Part shown: in pieces, positions 26,619-34,779 of the stretch
Layout: each line of letters starts with the position of its first letter
Numbering within the stretch: the first letter of the stretch is position 1
NCBI RefSeq assembly: GCF_003938655.1
Contig: NZ_RJJT01000021.1
Location: forward strand, 1 to 64,000
Source: Rhizobium pisi
GTDB taxonomy: Bacteria > Pseudomonadota > Alphaproteobacteria > Rhizobiales > Rhizobiaceae
DNA length: 64,000 nt
Direction: 5' to 3'
The notes under the pieces: model-generated
Told to the model about the DNA's origin: nothing
Database searches by the model: none
What the model saw: the letters and a program-made list of their open reading frames with translations, nothing else
Program-made: the position numbers and the translations under genes

Positions 26619-27433
26619 ATATTCTGGTCCATCGTCTCGGCCGGGATTTCGTCGGCGCGGTGGATGCGCACGACGGCTGCAGGCACGCCGGCGACCGTGC
26701 AATGCGGAGGAACTGCCTTCAGCACGACGCTGCCGGCGGCGATTTTGCTGAAGGCGCCGATTTCGATGTTGCCGAGGATCTTGGCGCCCGCGCCGATCAT
26801 CACGCCGTGGCGGATCTTCGGATGGCGGTCGCCGGTCTCCTTGCCGGTGCCGCCGAGCGTAACGTTCTGCAGGATCGACACTTCATCCTCGATCACCGCG
26901 GTTTCGCCAATGACGATGCCTGAGCCATGGTCGAGCATGATGGACGCGCCGATCCTTGCTGCCGGATGGATATCAGGCCCGAAGATCAGCGACGCGAGGT
27001 TGGCGAGCCAGCTGGCAATCTCCGGCCGGCCGGCGCCCCAGAGCGCGTGGGCGATGCGGTGCGTCTGCAGCGCATGAAAGCCCTTCAGATTGAGGAGGGC
27101 GTGCAGAAATGTCGTGCAGGCCGGATCGCGTTCGCGCACGGCCAGCAGATCGGCCTCGATCTTGCGCATAATATCGTCGTTCAGCGTGGACAGGATGAGA
27201 TCGAACAGGTCGCCCGTGTCCACCTGTACTGCGCGGAGCCGCGAGGCCAGCACGCGGGCGATGATCTCATCGTTGCCGGCGGTGTCCATTACCTCCGCGG
27301 CAAGCCGCCGCTGCAATATCGGCTCACGCGCGGCAAGCTCGGCCGCCTCGGCGCGGATTGCCACCCAGACGGATACGTCGCCCAGGGGCTGCGGCGGTTG
27401 CTCGGCCGAACCGAGGCCAGTCGATTTCGGCAT
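26615..27433 (-). CDS. cysE: Serine O-acetyltransferase
   Basis: A 272-residue enzyme that makes O-acetylserine from serine and acetyl-CoA, the first committed step of cysteine synthesis. An N-terminal helical domain (WVAIRAEAAELAAREP) is followed by the left-handed beta-helix with hexapeptide repeats and the active-site motif MLDHGSGIVIGET. The FHALQTHRIAHALW stretch holds another conserved His. GGAACGGGAA precedes the ATG. The stop codon lies within a repeat element, so the final residues (MDQNI) may be element-derived. Confidence 0.95.
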   Translation of the reverse strand: MPKSTGLGSAEQPPQPLGDVSVWVAIRAEAAELAAREPILQRRLAAEVMDTAGNDEIIARVLASRLRAVQVDTGDLFDLILSTLNDDIMRKIEADLLAVRERDPACTTFLHALLNLKGFHALQTHRIAHALWGAGRPEIASWLANLASLIFGPDIHPAARIGASIMLDHGSGIVIGETAVIEDEVSILQNVTLGGTGKETGDRHPKIRHGVMIGAGAKILGNIEIGAFSKIAAGSVVLKAVPPHCTVAGVPAAVVRIHRADEIPAETMDQNI

Positions 27434-27551
27434 TTCCCGTTCCTCCGTCAGGCGCGGCGCAAGACGATTTCTGCGCGCAGTTCATGTTTCGCCCCGGCAA
27501 GGCGTTTGGCAAGCCCCGACAAGCTGTGCTTTTGGGGCGTGATCCGATGTT

Positions 27552-28049
27552 CTAAGTGCTGGATGGTTGCAGATTGAGTGTCAGCTCCGGAAGCCGGCGC
27601 CAATAATAGAGCACGTCAGGCTCCTTTTCCTCGTTGTCGAGGCCGTCGGTCTCTTCCTCGGCAGCAAAGCCATGCCGCTCGTAGAAAGCGCGTGCGCCGA
27701 TATTGCGCTGGAACGTCCAGAGCCGGATCTCGTCCATTTCCTCCTTGGCGCAGCCGAGAAGGAGGGAGCCGATGCCCATGGCCTGGAAATCGGGGAGAAC
27801 GTAAAGCTGTTCTATCCAGTCGTCGCCATAGGCGATGACGCCGACGAGACGGGTTCCGATGGCTGCGCCGAGGATCGTGCAGTTCGGCAGCAGATGCATC
27901 CGCCAATACTGCTCTTCTTCCTCGGGCGTATGCAGATCCGGCAGCCAGGGCAGCCGCTGCCAAAGCGCTTCACGCCTGATCTTCGCTGCGGCCTGCATGT
28001 GATCGGCGCCAAGCACTACGATTTCGTGTTCCGTCAAGGCGTCGTCCAT
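27552..28049 (-). CDS. GNAT family N-acetyltransferase
   Basis: A 165-residue acetyltransferase with motif A EQLYVLPDFQAMGIGSLLLG and motif B/C NIGARAFYERHGF. The ATG at 28049 is preferred; a TTG at 28058 would add three residues and sits 7 bases after the WD40 gene's stop. It is the third gene of the cobW-WD40-GNAT series on the minus strand. Confidence 0.85.
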   Translation of the reverse strand: MDDALTEHEIVVLGADHMQAAAKIRREALWQRLPWLPDLHTPEEEEQYWRMHLLPNCTILGAAIGTRLVGVIAYGDDWIEQLYVLPDFQAMGIGSLLLGCAKEEMDEIRLWTFQRNIGARAFYERHGFAAEEETDGLDNEEKEPDVLYYWRRLPELTLNLQPSST

Positions 28050-28065
28050 ACCAGGCAAGGTGGCT

Positions 28066-29055
28066 TCAAGCCGAGATATCGATGACGCCGCAGTCGCCCG
28101 CTTCGGAGGCGAAGGCGAGCAGCTTGCCGTTGCCGCTCCAGCTCATTGCCGTGATCGCGCCCTTGCCGGGGCGGCGCAGCAGCGCTTCCTTACTGTCGGA
28201 GATTCGCACGGCCAGAATCATGCCGTCGATGAAGCCGATGGCGAGTATGTCCTCCAGCGGATGGAACTTCACCGAAGTCGCCATGATATTGGCGCGGGTG
28301 CCGAGTTCAAGCGGCGCCTTGCCCATCGGCCCGTCCTTGCCCTGGAAAGGCCAGACGATGGCAGCCGGCGCGCCCGAAGAGGCGAGCCATTTGCCCTTGA
28401 CCGACCAGGAGAGCGATTTCACCTTGGCGGGATAGCCGGTCATGCGCATGTGGCGGGCTTCAGCACCGGGTTTGATATCGAGCTTCCAGCCGTGCAGGGC
28501 GTTTTCCTGCATCGAGGTGACGAGGAAATTGCCATCAGGCGAGAAGGTGACGCCGGTATGCGCGCCCTTCCACTCGAGATCGATCGGTTTGGCGCTCATG
28601 CCGACCCAGTGCAGCGACACGCCGTTGTAGCGCGCGGCGGCAATGCGCAGGCCCTTAGGCGCGAAGGCAAGACCTTCCACGGTGCGCTCCTCGGGAAATT
28701 CCTTGGTCGTGCCGTCGGCAAGGCGCACGAACGCACTCTTGCCGTAGGAATAGGCAATGGCGCCCTGGGGGCCAGCCGCGACCTGCGAGATCCACTTGCG
28801 CGGGGCAGTGGCGAGCTCGCTGACGCTGCCGTCTGAGGCAATGCGCAGTACCTTGCCGTCCTCGCCGCCTGAAATCAGGCTTTCGCTATAGGGATCGCGG
28901 ATCGCGGTGAGCATGCCCTGGTGGGCTTCTGAAACCCTCACGCCGCCGTCCAGCCGGTGAAACGTGCCGGCCGCGCTAGCGAAGAAGGGAACATCACCTA
29001 AAAATTCGACGGCCAGAACGTGGCCGTCGAGATCAAGCGGTGCAACTGTTGGCAT
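28066..29055 (-). CDS. WD40 repeat domain-containing protein
   Basis: A 329-residue beta-propeller protein with about six to seven WD-like blades, such as VKSLSWSVKGKWLASSGAPA, GVTFSPDGNFLVTSM and KVLRIASDGSVSELATAP. No signal peptide is visible. The ATG overlaps the stop of the upstream CobW gene (TGATG), so translation is coupled. Bacterial CobW-WD40 pairs recur in rhizobia, which suggests the propeller works with the metallochaperone, but no mechanism is established. Confidence 0.85.
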   Translation of the reverse strand: MPTVAPLDLDGHVLAVEFLGDVPFFASAAGTFHRLDGGVRVSEAHQGMLTAIRDPYSESLISGGEDGKVLRIASDGSVSELATAPRKWISQVAAGPQGAIAYSYGKSAFVRLADGTTKEFPEERTVEGLAFAPKGLRIAAARYNGVSLHWVGMSAKPIDLEWKGAHTGVTFSPDGNFLVTSMQENALHGWKLDIKPGAEARHMRMTGYPAKVKSLSWSVKGKWLASSGAPAAIVWPFQGKDGPMGKAPLELGTRANIMATSVKFHPLEDILAIGFIDGMILAVRISDSKEALLRRPGKGAITAMSWSGNGKLLAFASEAGDCGVIDISA

Positions 29056-30137
29056 CAGGCTACTGCCTCGCAAGCCTTGAAGGAGGCCTCGAGTTTTTCG
29101 CGGTCGAGATTGCGGCCGATGAAGACGAGACGGCTTTCATGCTTCTCGCCGTCCTTCCATGGCCGCTGGTGATCGCCCTCGATGATCATGTGCACGCCCT
29201 GGACGACATAACGCTCGGGATCATCCTTGAAGGCGATGATGCCCTTGAGGCGGAGGATGTTCGGACCCTGCGTCTGGGTGACCTTCTGGATCCAGGGGAA
29301 GAAGCGTTCGGCGTTCATCTCGCCGCCGCGCAGCGATACCGACTGCACAGTCACATCGTGGATCGCCGACATTGCGCCGTGGTGATGATGGTCATGGCCG
29401 TGGTGGTCGTGATCATGGTCATGATGGTGATGATCGTGATCGCAATCCGGGCCGCAGACATGATCGTCATGGCCATGCTCCAGGAAATGCGGATCGTTCT
29501 CGAGCGCACGTTCCAGGTTGAAAGCGCCCTGATCGAGCACTCGGGCGAGGTCGACGCCGGAACGGCTGGTCTTGTAGACGCGGGCGGCCGGGTTGATGGC
29601 GCGGACGATGTCTTCGATGACATCAAGTTCTTCCGGAGTCACGAGGTCGCTCTTGTTGATGACGACGACGTCGGCGAAGGCGATCTGGTCCTCGGCCTCG
29701 CGGCTGTCCTTCAGGCGCAGCGGCAGGTGCTTAGCGTCCACCAGAGCGACGACGGCGTCGAGCTCGGTCTTGGCGCGCACGTCGTCATCCATGAAGAATG
29801 TCTGGGCGACCGGCACCGGATCGGCAAGGCCTGTTGTTTCGACGATGATGCCGTCGAAACGGCCGGGACGGCGCATCAGGCCTTCGACAACGCGGATCAG
29901 GTCGCCGCGCACGGTGCAACAGACGCAGCCGTTGTTCATCTCGTAGATTTCCTCATCGGACTCGACGATCAGGTCGTTGTCGATGCCGATTTCGCCGAAC
30001 TCATTGACGATGACCGCATATTTCTTGCCGTGATTTTCGGAGAGGATGCGGTTGAGCAGCGTCGTCTTGCCGGCGCCGAGATAACCGGTGAGCACGGTGA
30101 CGGGAATGGGCTTCTGAGTGGAAATCGCGTCGGTCAT
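29055..30137 (-). CDS. CobW/P47K family GTPase (putative zinc chaperone)
   Basis: A 360-residue G3E GTPase. Walker A GYLGAGKTT is at residues 18-26, the metal-binding GCVCC motif at about 70-74, and the NKSD specificity motif at about 153. A run dense in His and Asp at roughly 212-250 (for example CDHDHHHHDHDHDHHGHDHH) and a CobW C-terminal domain follow. GCVCC plus a His-rich loop is typical of the zinc-insertion (ZNG1/YciC-like) subgroup. It leads the operon with the WD40 and GNAT genes and has a possible Zur box upstream. Confidence 0.92.
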   Translation of the reverse strand: MTDAISTQKPIPVTVLTGYLGAGKTTLLNRILSENHGKKYAVIVNEFGEIGIDNDLIVESDEEIYEMNNGCVCCTVRGDLIRVVEGLMRRPGRFDGIIVETTGLADPVPVAQTFFMDDDVRAKTELDAVVALVDAKHLPLRLKDSREAEDQIAFADVVVINKSDLVTPEELDVIEDIVRAINPAARVYKTSRSGVDLARVLDQGAFNLERALENDPHFLEHGHDDHVCGPDCDHDHHHHDHDHDHHGHDHHHHGAMSAIHDVTVQSVSLRGGEMNAERFFPWIQKVTQTQGPNILRLKGIIAFKDDPERYVVQGVHMIIEGDHQRPWKDGEKHESRLVFIGRNLDREKLEASFKACEAVA

Positions 30138-30234
30138 GAGAACCTCTAGGATGAAGCATGCGGCCGAGGGGCTTGGGATCGGCCGCTTGAACAGTTGGTC
30201 TCATATAATGGCTTGGGCACGGCAGTTCAAAGGG

Positions 30235-30251
30235 TTTTATAATGTTATAAG
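30235..30251. promoter_or_regulatory. Possible Zur box upstream of the CobW operon
   Basis: TTATAATGTTATAA (30237-30250) is AT-rich and symmetric in otherwise GC-rich DNA, 100 bases before the CobW start. Alphaproteobacterial Zur sites are AT-rich palindromes of similar form, and CobW-type zinc chaperones are classic Zur targets. A -10 element could also explain it. Confidence 0.4.
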
Positions 30252-30285
30252 ATCACATCGCCCACCCGGTGCGGATGGTCGATCG

Positions 30286-31074
30286 TCACCGAAGCCGCGT
30301 GACGTCGAAGGCATCGACATCCTCCAGCAGTTCCACCAGCCCCTTCACCGCGTGTGCGATGAGCGCCTCACCCTTTTCAGCCGTCGCAGCTGCGGCATTG
30401 CCTGCCACGCCTTGCATGTTGAGATCCGACATCTTCCAGCCGAAAGCATGCGGTCCGTAGGCACGCAGGTGCTTGAAGCGGCCAGCGAAGTCCGCCTGCC
30501 GCGAGGGGAAATTCGCCGTCTTCGCCATATCAACCTTGTCGGGATGAAGCACCAGCATCACCGAGGTCTCGATATCTCCGCCATGGATGCCGATCGCCTT
30601 TTCCTCCGGCGGGATCACGCCTTCGGGAACGCCGAAGCGCGTCCAGCTCGTCGCCACCGCCAGCATGGCGAAGCGGACCCGCGCCTCGGTCGCGACGATG
30701 GTCATTACAGGCGAATTGCCGCCATGAGCATTCAGCATCACGAATTTACGAATTCCCTGCTTCGCCAGCCCTTCGGCGATCCCGAGCCAGCGGTTTACCG
30801 CTTCGTCGAAGGCAAGCGTCTTCGTTCCTTCAACATCCATATGCTCTATGGAATAGCCGACCGATTCGGCGGGCAGGAAGGTGACCGGCAGGCCGGCGGG
30901 CAGGGCCATCTTCAATCGTCCGACGATGCCTTCGGCAATCAGGGTATCGGTTTCGAAGGGCAGGTGAGGGCCGTGTTGCTCATGAGCGCCGAGCGGCAGA
31001 ACGACGATCGGGCGGCGTCCATCAGGAGCAAAAGCCGGATCGCTGTCTTCGAAGCGGGGCGAAGGCGTCATCAT
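30286..31074 (-). CDS. Creatininase family protein
   Basis: A 262-residue metal-dependent amidohydrolase of the creatininase/MftE fold. LPLGAHEQHGPHLP near residue 27 supplies Glu and His metal ligands, NAHGGN near 115 and IHGGDIETS near 161 supply the rest. The family includes creatinine amidohydrolase and enzymes that cleave formamides or cofactor precursors, so the substrate is open. It is divergent from the MarR gene across about 85 bases, a layout that suggests control by that regulator. Confidence 0.87.
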   Translation of the reverse strand: MMTPSPRFEDSDPAFAPDGRRPIVVLPLGAHEQHGPHLPFETDTLIAEGIVGRLKMALPAGLPVTFLPAESVGYSIEHMDVEGTKTLAFDEAVNRWLGIAEGLAKQGIRKFVMLNAHGGNSPVMTIVATEARVRFAMLAVATSWTRFGVPEGVIPPEEKAIGIHGGDIETSVMLVLHPDKVDMAKTANFPSRQADFAGRFKHLRAYGPHAFGWKMSDLNMQGVAGNAAAATAEKGEALIAHAVKGLVELLEDVDAFDVTRLR

Positions 31075-31159
31075 CCGGTGGTTGCCTCTTGTTTATGACG
31101 AGATCCTGGGCAATGTCATATCGCAATGGCGCCGGGGCTTAAAGATCAAAGGGATGGCT

Positions 31160-31672
31160 ATGGGAAAGAAGCACAAGGACGGCAAAAAGAGCAAGTCCAA
31201 GAAGAAGGACCAGACCGAGTATACGCTCATCGATCTTTCTCCGGCACTCACCCAGGCGGCTCGTTCCATGCGCACCGTGCTCTCGCGCAACCTGCTCGAA
31301 AGCGGGCTCTATGCCGGCCAGGACGGCGTCATTCTCTCGCTGGCCGAAAGCGACGGCATGACGGCTGGCGGCCTTGCCCAGAAGCTTGGCGTCAAGGCGC
31401 CGACGATGACGCGGACCATTGGCCGCATGGAGGCGCAGGGCTTCCTCGAGCGCAAGCCCGATGCGGAGGATGCGCGCCTCACCAAGGTCTATCTCACCGA
31501 ACTCGGCCGCGGCAGCGTGCAGGCAATCGAGATGGCGGCTTCAGCCTGCGACCGGCTGGCGACGCTGGAATTCTCCGAAAAGGAAATCCGCAATCTCGTT
31601 CGCCTGCTGAAAGCGATCGACGCCAATCTGCAGGCCGAAGCGCTTCATGTCGAAGAACCGGACGAAGACTGA
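31160..31672 (+). CDS. MarR-family transcriptional regulator
   Basis: A 170-residue winged-helix repressor. A very lysine-rich N-terminal tail (KKHKDGKKSKSKKK, residues 3-16) precedes the dimer helix, and the wHTH follows (GLAQKLGVKAPTMTRTIGRM and a QGFLERKPDAEDAR wing). AAAGGG lies 6 bases before the ATG at 31160; an ATG at 31154 is too close to it. The basic tail is unusual for MarR and may add DNA contacts. It is divergent from the creatininase-family gene. Confidence 0.87.
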   Translation: MGKKHKDGKKSKSKKKDQTEYTLIDLSPALTQAARSMRTVLSRNLLESGLYAGQDGVILSLAESDGMTAGGLAQKLGVKAPTMTRTIGRMEAQGFLERKPDAEDARLTKVYLTELGRGSVQAIEMAASACDRLATLEFSEKEIRNLVRLLKAIDANLQAEALHVEEPDED

Positions 31673-31713
31673 AATTTCCGTTGAAAGACGAATTGCTTAC
31701 GGCGGTTAAATCT

Positions 31714-31723
31714 TTTAATTAAA
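31714..31723. promoter_or_regulatory. AT-rich palindrome before the LacI-type gene (possible operator)
   Basis: TTTAATTAAA is a perfect 10-bp palindrome inside GGTTAAATCTTTTAATTAAA, about 70 bases before the LacI gene start. It could be an autoregulatory site. Confidence 0.3.
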
Positions 31724-31791
31724 CATTTTAAGGGCCGTGTCGGTTCGCCGGCAGGGTCTTGCTGTCTCGCATGCTGCCTGGAGGAGGACGC

Positions 31792-32814
31792 GTGGTTCAG
31801 AAGATCAAGCTTTCGACGATTGCCGAAACGCTCGGCATTTCAACGGCGACCGTGTCGCTTGCCTTACGCGACAGTCCGCTCGTCGCCGGCAACACAAGGG
31901 AGAAGATCAAGGAACAGGCCCGCGCGCTCGGCTATATCTACAATCGCCGCGCCGCCAGTCTGCGTACCTCGCGCTCCGGCATCATCGGCGTCGTCGTGCA
32001 CGACATCATGAACCCTTTCTACGGAGAGATCCTGAAGGCGATCGAAAGCGAACTCGATCGCAGCCGCCATACCTTCATCCTTTCCAACCACTACGACAAT
32101 GTCGAAAAGCAGCGCACCTTCATCGAGACGCTGCTGCAACTCGGCGGTGACGGCGTCATCATGTCGCCGGCGATCGGCACGCCACCTGAGGACGTGCAGC
32201 TGGCGGAAGAAAACGGCATGCCGGCGATCCTTGTCGCCCGTTCGATGGAAGGGCAGGACCTGCCGACCTATCGCGGCGACGACAGCTACGGCATCTCGCT
32301 CGCCACCAACCATCTGATCGGCCTCGGCCACCGCTCGATCGCCATGATCGGCGGCACGGACCAGACATCCACCGGCCGCGACCGCTACCAGGGCTATGTC
32401 AACGCGCTACGCAAGGCCGGCATCGAGGTCGATCCGAACCTGCGCATCCCCGGCCCGCGCTCGAAGCAGGGCGGTTTCGAAGCGGCAGTCCATTTCCTCT
32501 CGCTGCCGCAGAAGCCGACGGCGGCTGTCTGCTGGAACGATCTCGTCGCCATCGGTCTGATGAACGGCATTGCGCGCGCTGGCCTGGTGCCGGGACGCGA
32601 CATTTCCGTCACCGGTTATGACGATCTCGAGGAGGCTTCGATCGCAACTCCGGCGCTGACGACCGTGTGGAACGGCCAGACTGAGGTGGGGCGGCTCGCC
32701 GCCCGTGCGCTGCTCGATCGCCTTGCCGGCAGCCACGAGCCTGACGGCATGCATCTCATCAAGCCGGAAATGCGCATCCGTCAGTCCACCAGTCCTCATC
32801 GGCCCCGCGCTTGA
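31792..32814 (+). CDS. LacI-family transcriptional regulator
   Basis: A 340-residue repressor with HTH KLSTIAETLGISTATVSLAL near residues 5-24, the hinge region (RRAASLRTSRSGIIGVVVHD) and an effector domain. GGAGGAGG at 31780-31787 is 4 bases before the GTG at 31792, which also places the HTH at the usual distance; ATG 31771 and TTG 31759 upstream would overlap this ribosome site. The 2-hydroxyacid dehydrogenase gene starts 28 bases downstream, so the regulator probably controls that metabolism. Confidence 0.88.
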   Translation: MVQKIKLSTIAETLGISTATVSLALRDSPLVAGNTREKIKEQARALGYIYNRRAASLRTSRSGIIGVVVHDIMNPFYGEILKAIESELDRSRHTFILSNHYDNVEKQRTFIETLLQLGGDGVIMSPAIGTPPEDVQLAEENGMPAILVARSMEGQDLPTYRGDDSYGISLATNHLIGLGHRSIAMIGGTDQTSTGRDRYQGYVNALRKAGIEVDPNLRIPGPRSKQGGFEAAVHFLSLPQKPTAAVCWNDLVAIGLMNGIARAGLVPGRDISVTGYDDLEEASIATPALTTVWNGQTEVGRLAARALLDRLAGSHEPDGMHLIKPEMRIRQSTSPHRPRA

Positions 32815-32842
32815 ATCAAGACCCCATCCAAGAGGAAAAGCC

Positions 32843-33802
32843 ATGTCCCGCATCGCCATTCTCGTTCCTGGGAAGATACACGACCGTGTTCTCGAAAGGC
32901 TGAAGGATCGTTTTGAGATTATCGCCGTCGCGCGCGAGGAAAGGCTGCTTGCACTGGACGGCGAAACCGCCGGCCGCATCCGTGGCGTCGCCGTCTCGGG
33001 CGCCTTTCCCGGCGCCTGGATGGATCAGCTGCCGCATGTGGAAGTGATCGCCAGTTTCGGCGTCGGCTATGACGGCATGGATGTGAAGCGTGCCGCCGAA
33101 AAGGGCATCGTCGTCACCAATACGCCCGATGTTCTGAACGACGAGGTCGCCGACACGGCGATGGGTCTGCTCCTGAACACGATCCGCGAGTTGCCGCGGG
33201 CCGAAGCTTGGCTGCGCGCCGGCAACTGGAAACCGGGCACCGCCTATCCGCTGTCGCGTTTCTCGCTGAAGGGACGCCATGTCGGGCTCTACGGTCTTGG
33301 CCGCATCGGGCTCGAAATCGCCAAGCGGCTGGAGCCGTTCAAGGTGAAGATCAGTTATCACACGCGTTCGCGCCATGCTGACGCGCCCTACGATTATCAT
33401 CTGACGCTGAAGGGGCTGGCGGAAGCGGTGGATACGCTGATTGCCATCGTTCCGAAGACGCCGCAGACACACAAGACGATCGATGCCAATATTCTCGCCG
33501 CTCTCGGTCCCGGCGGCATTCTCGTCAATGTCGGCCGCGGCTGGACGGTGGACGAGGAAGCCTTGAGTGCTGCCCTTGCTTCCGGCGCGCTCGGAGCGGC
33601 TGGCCTCGACGTCTTCTACGACGAGCCGACCGTTCCTGCCGGCTTGCTGACACCTGAGAATGCCGTGCTGCTGCCGCATGTCGCTTCGGCATCCGTGCCG
33701 ACGCGCAATGCCATGGCCGATCTCGTCGCCGACAATCTGATTGCCTGGTTCGAAAAGGGGGCGGCGCTGACGCCGGTGCCGGAGACGCCGCAAAAGGTCT
33801 AG
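32843..33802 (+). CDS. D-isomer 2-hydroxyacid dehydrogenase (GhrB/hydroxypyruvate reductase type)
   Basis: A 319-residue NAD(P)H-dependent reductase of glyoxylate, hydroxypyruvate or 2-keto acids. The nucleotide-binding motif GLYGLGRIGLEIAKR lies near residue 148. The catalytic triad is formed by Arg in VNVGRGW, Glu in FYDEP and His in LLPHVASAS. AAGAGGAAAAG precedes the ATG at 32843. It probably shares a transcript with the LacI regulator upstream. Confidence 0.92.
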   Translation: MSRIAILVPGKIHDRVLERLKDRFEIIAVAREERLLALDGETAGRIRGVAVSGAFPGAWMDQLPHVEVIASFGVGYDGMDVKRAAEKGIVVTNTPDVLNDEVADTAMGLLLNTIRELPRAEAWLRAGNWKPGTAYPLSRFSLKGRHVGLYGLGRIGLEIAKRLEPFKVKISYHTRSRHADAPYDYHLTLKGLAEAVDTLIAIVPKTPQTHKTIDANILAALGPGGILVNVGRGWTVDEEALSAALASGALGAAGLDVFYDEPTVPAGLLTPENAVLLPHVASASVPTRNAMADLVADNLIAWFEKGAALTPVPETPQKV

Positions 33803-33889
33803 GCGCGCATAGAAGTTGATTCATCGGACGCAGTTCCGATCTTCGATGCCGATGGCGGCTCTGTCAATCGACTGTAATTCCTGCGCGAT

Positions 33890-34777
33890 ATGTTGCCGGG
33901 CGCGATACCTTCGGTTACATTCCTGTCGATTTTTACAACCGGATTCGCAACCCCTCCGTGCGGGAGAGGCCGTATCCATGGGGGTAGCCAAAAGGGGGTT
34001 GCGGCGGCAGCGCTGCGCATCATCGACGGGACCAATCTCGACGACCATTATTTCGACGATGTGGTGCGCTTCGGCGCCCGCCTGCAGACGGAGCACGGCA
34101 AGCTTGCCGAAAGAGAACTCGTCCTTGCCGACAGTGAGGCGTTGGCGAAGGGGAGACGTCTCGGCGCCGAGTTGCTCCAGCGCCTTGGCGATCTGGACCC
34201 CGACCGCGTGTTTGCCGTTCGCGGTGGCGTCCTCAAGGCGATCAAGGCGCTGGCGGCGCCGCGCGATGCCGACGATCTCTTTTTTCGGCTTTATCCCGAG
34301 GTACAGGCCTCGGCGAAAGAACTCGATGCGCTTGCGCCCGACATCGTCGCGATCGCCAAGCGGCTTCGCGCGGTCGGCAAAGCCTATGCGGCGCTCGACC
34401 GCGATCTTTGTGCTCATATCCTGGCGGGGCGTTTCCTGGTCGATTATGTCGGCGGCGTTCAGCTTCCCGATCGCGAGCGGCAGGCGCATTACGCTTCGCA
34501 AGCCGAAGCAATCGAGATGAGGGTCGCCAGCCTCTCGGCCACGAAGGCGACGATCGACATGAGCATGCGTACCGTTGCCGGAATTGCACGGCACGTCAAC
34601 GCGCTAGGACACGCCGCGGACGGCCTGCTGCATGAGGAACTGCCGGCCTGGCATGCCGCCTATTCGGCGGCGCTGACAGCGGCCCGGACCGCGCAACCGC
34701 CAGCGCAGACAAGCGCCAGATCACTGCTGCGCGACATTCACACACGCATTCTTGCAAAACTCAGACCGGAGGGATGA
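33890..34777 (+). CDS. Uncharacterised protein coupled to a TerF-like vWA protein
   Basis: About 295 residues, mostly helical and charged, with no signal peptide or membrane segment apart from the doubtful N terminus. The C-terminal part (ATIDMSMRTVAGIARHVNAL, then EELPAWHAAYSAALTAAR) resembles in pattern the end of TelA-type toxic anion resistance proteins, which often sit beside Ter-like genes; this likeness is weak. The start is uncertain. The first ~38 residues before AAAALRIIDGTNLDD look non-coding, and no good ATG/GTG with a ribosome site lies closer. It overlaps the vWA gene by 4 bases (ATGA). Confidence 0.6.
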   Translation: MLPGAIPSVTFLSIFTTGFATPPCGRGRIHGGSQKGVAAAALRIIDGTNLDDHYFDDVVRFGARLQTEHGKLAERELVLADSEALAKGRRLGAELLQRLGDLDPDRVFAVRGGVLKAIKALAAPRDADDLFFRLYPEVQASAKELDALAPDIVAIAKRLRAVGKAYAALDRDLCAHILAGRFLVDYVGGVQLPDRERQAHYASQAEAIEMRVASLSATKATIDMSMRTVAGIARHVNALGHAADGLLHEELPAWHAAYSAALTAARTAQPPAQTSARSLLRDIHTRILAKLRPEG

Positions 34778-34779
34778 CT

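Noticed and set aside
29040..30149. Long frame on the + strand opposite the CobW gene
   Set aside because: A shadow of the CobW and His-rich coding sequence; the Val/Met run is the complement of His/Asp codons.
33816..34520. Alternative 234-codon frame over the vWA partner gene
   Set aside because: Cys/Ser/Arg-rich and out of phase with the frame that couples to the vWA gene.
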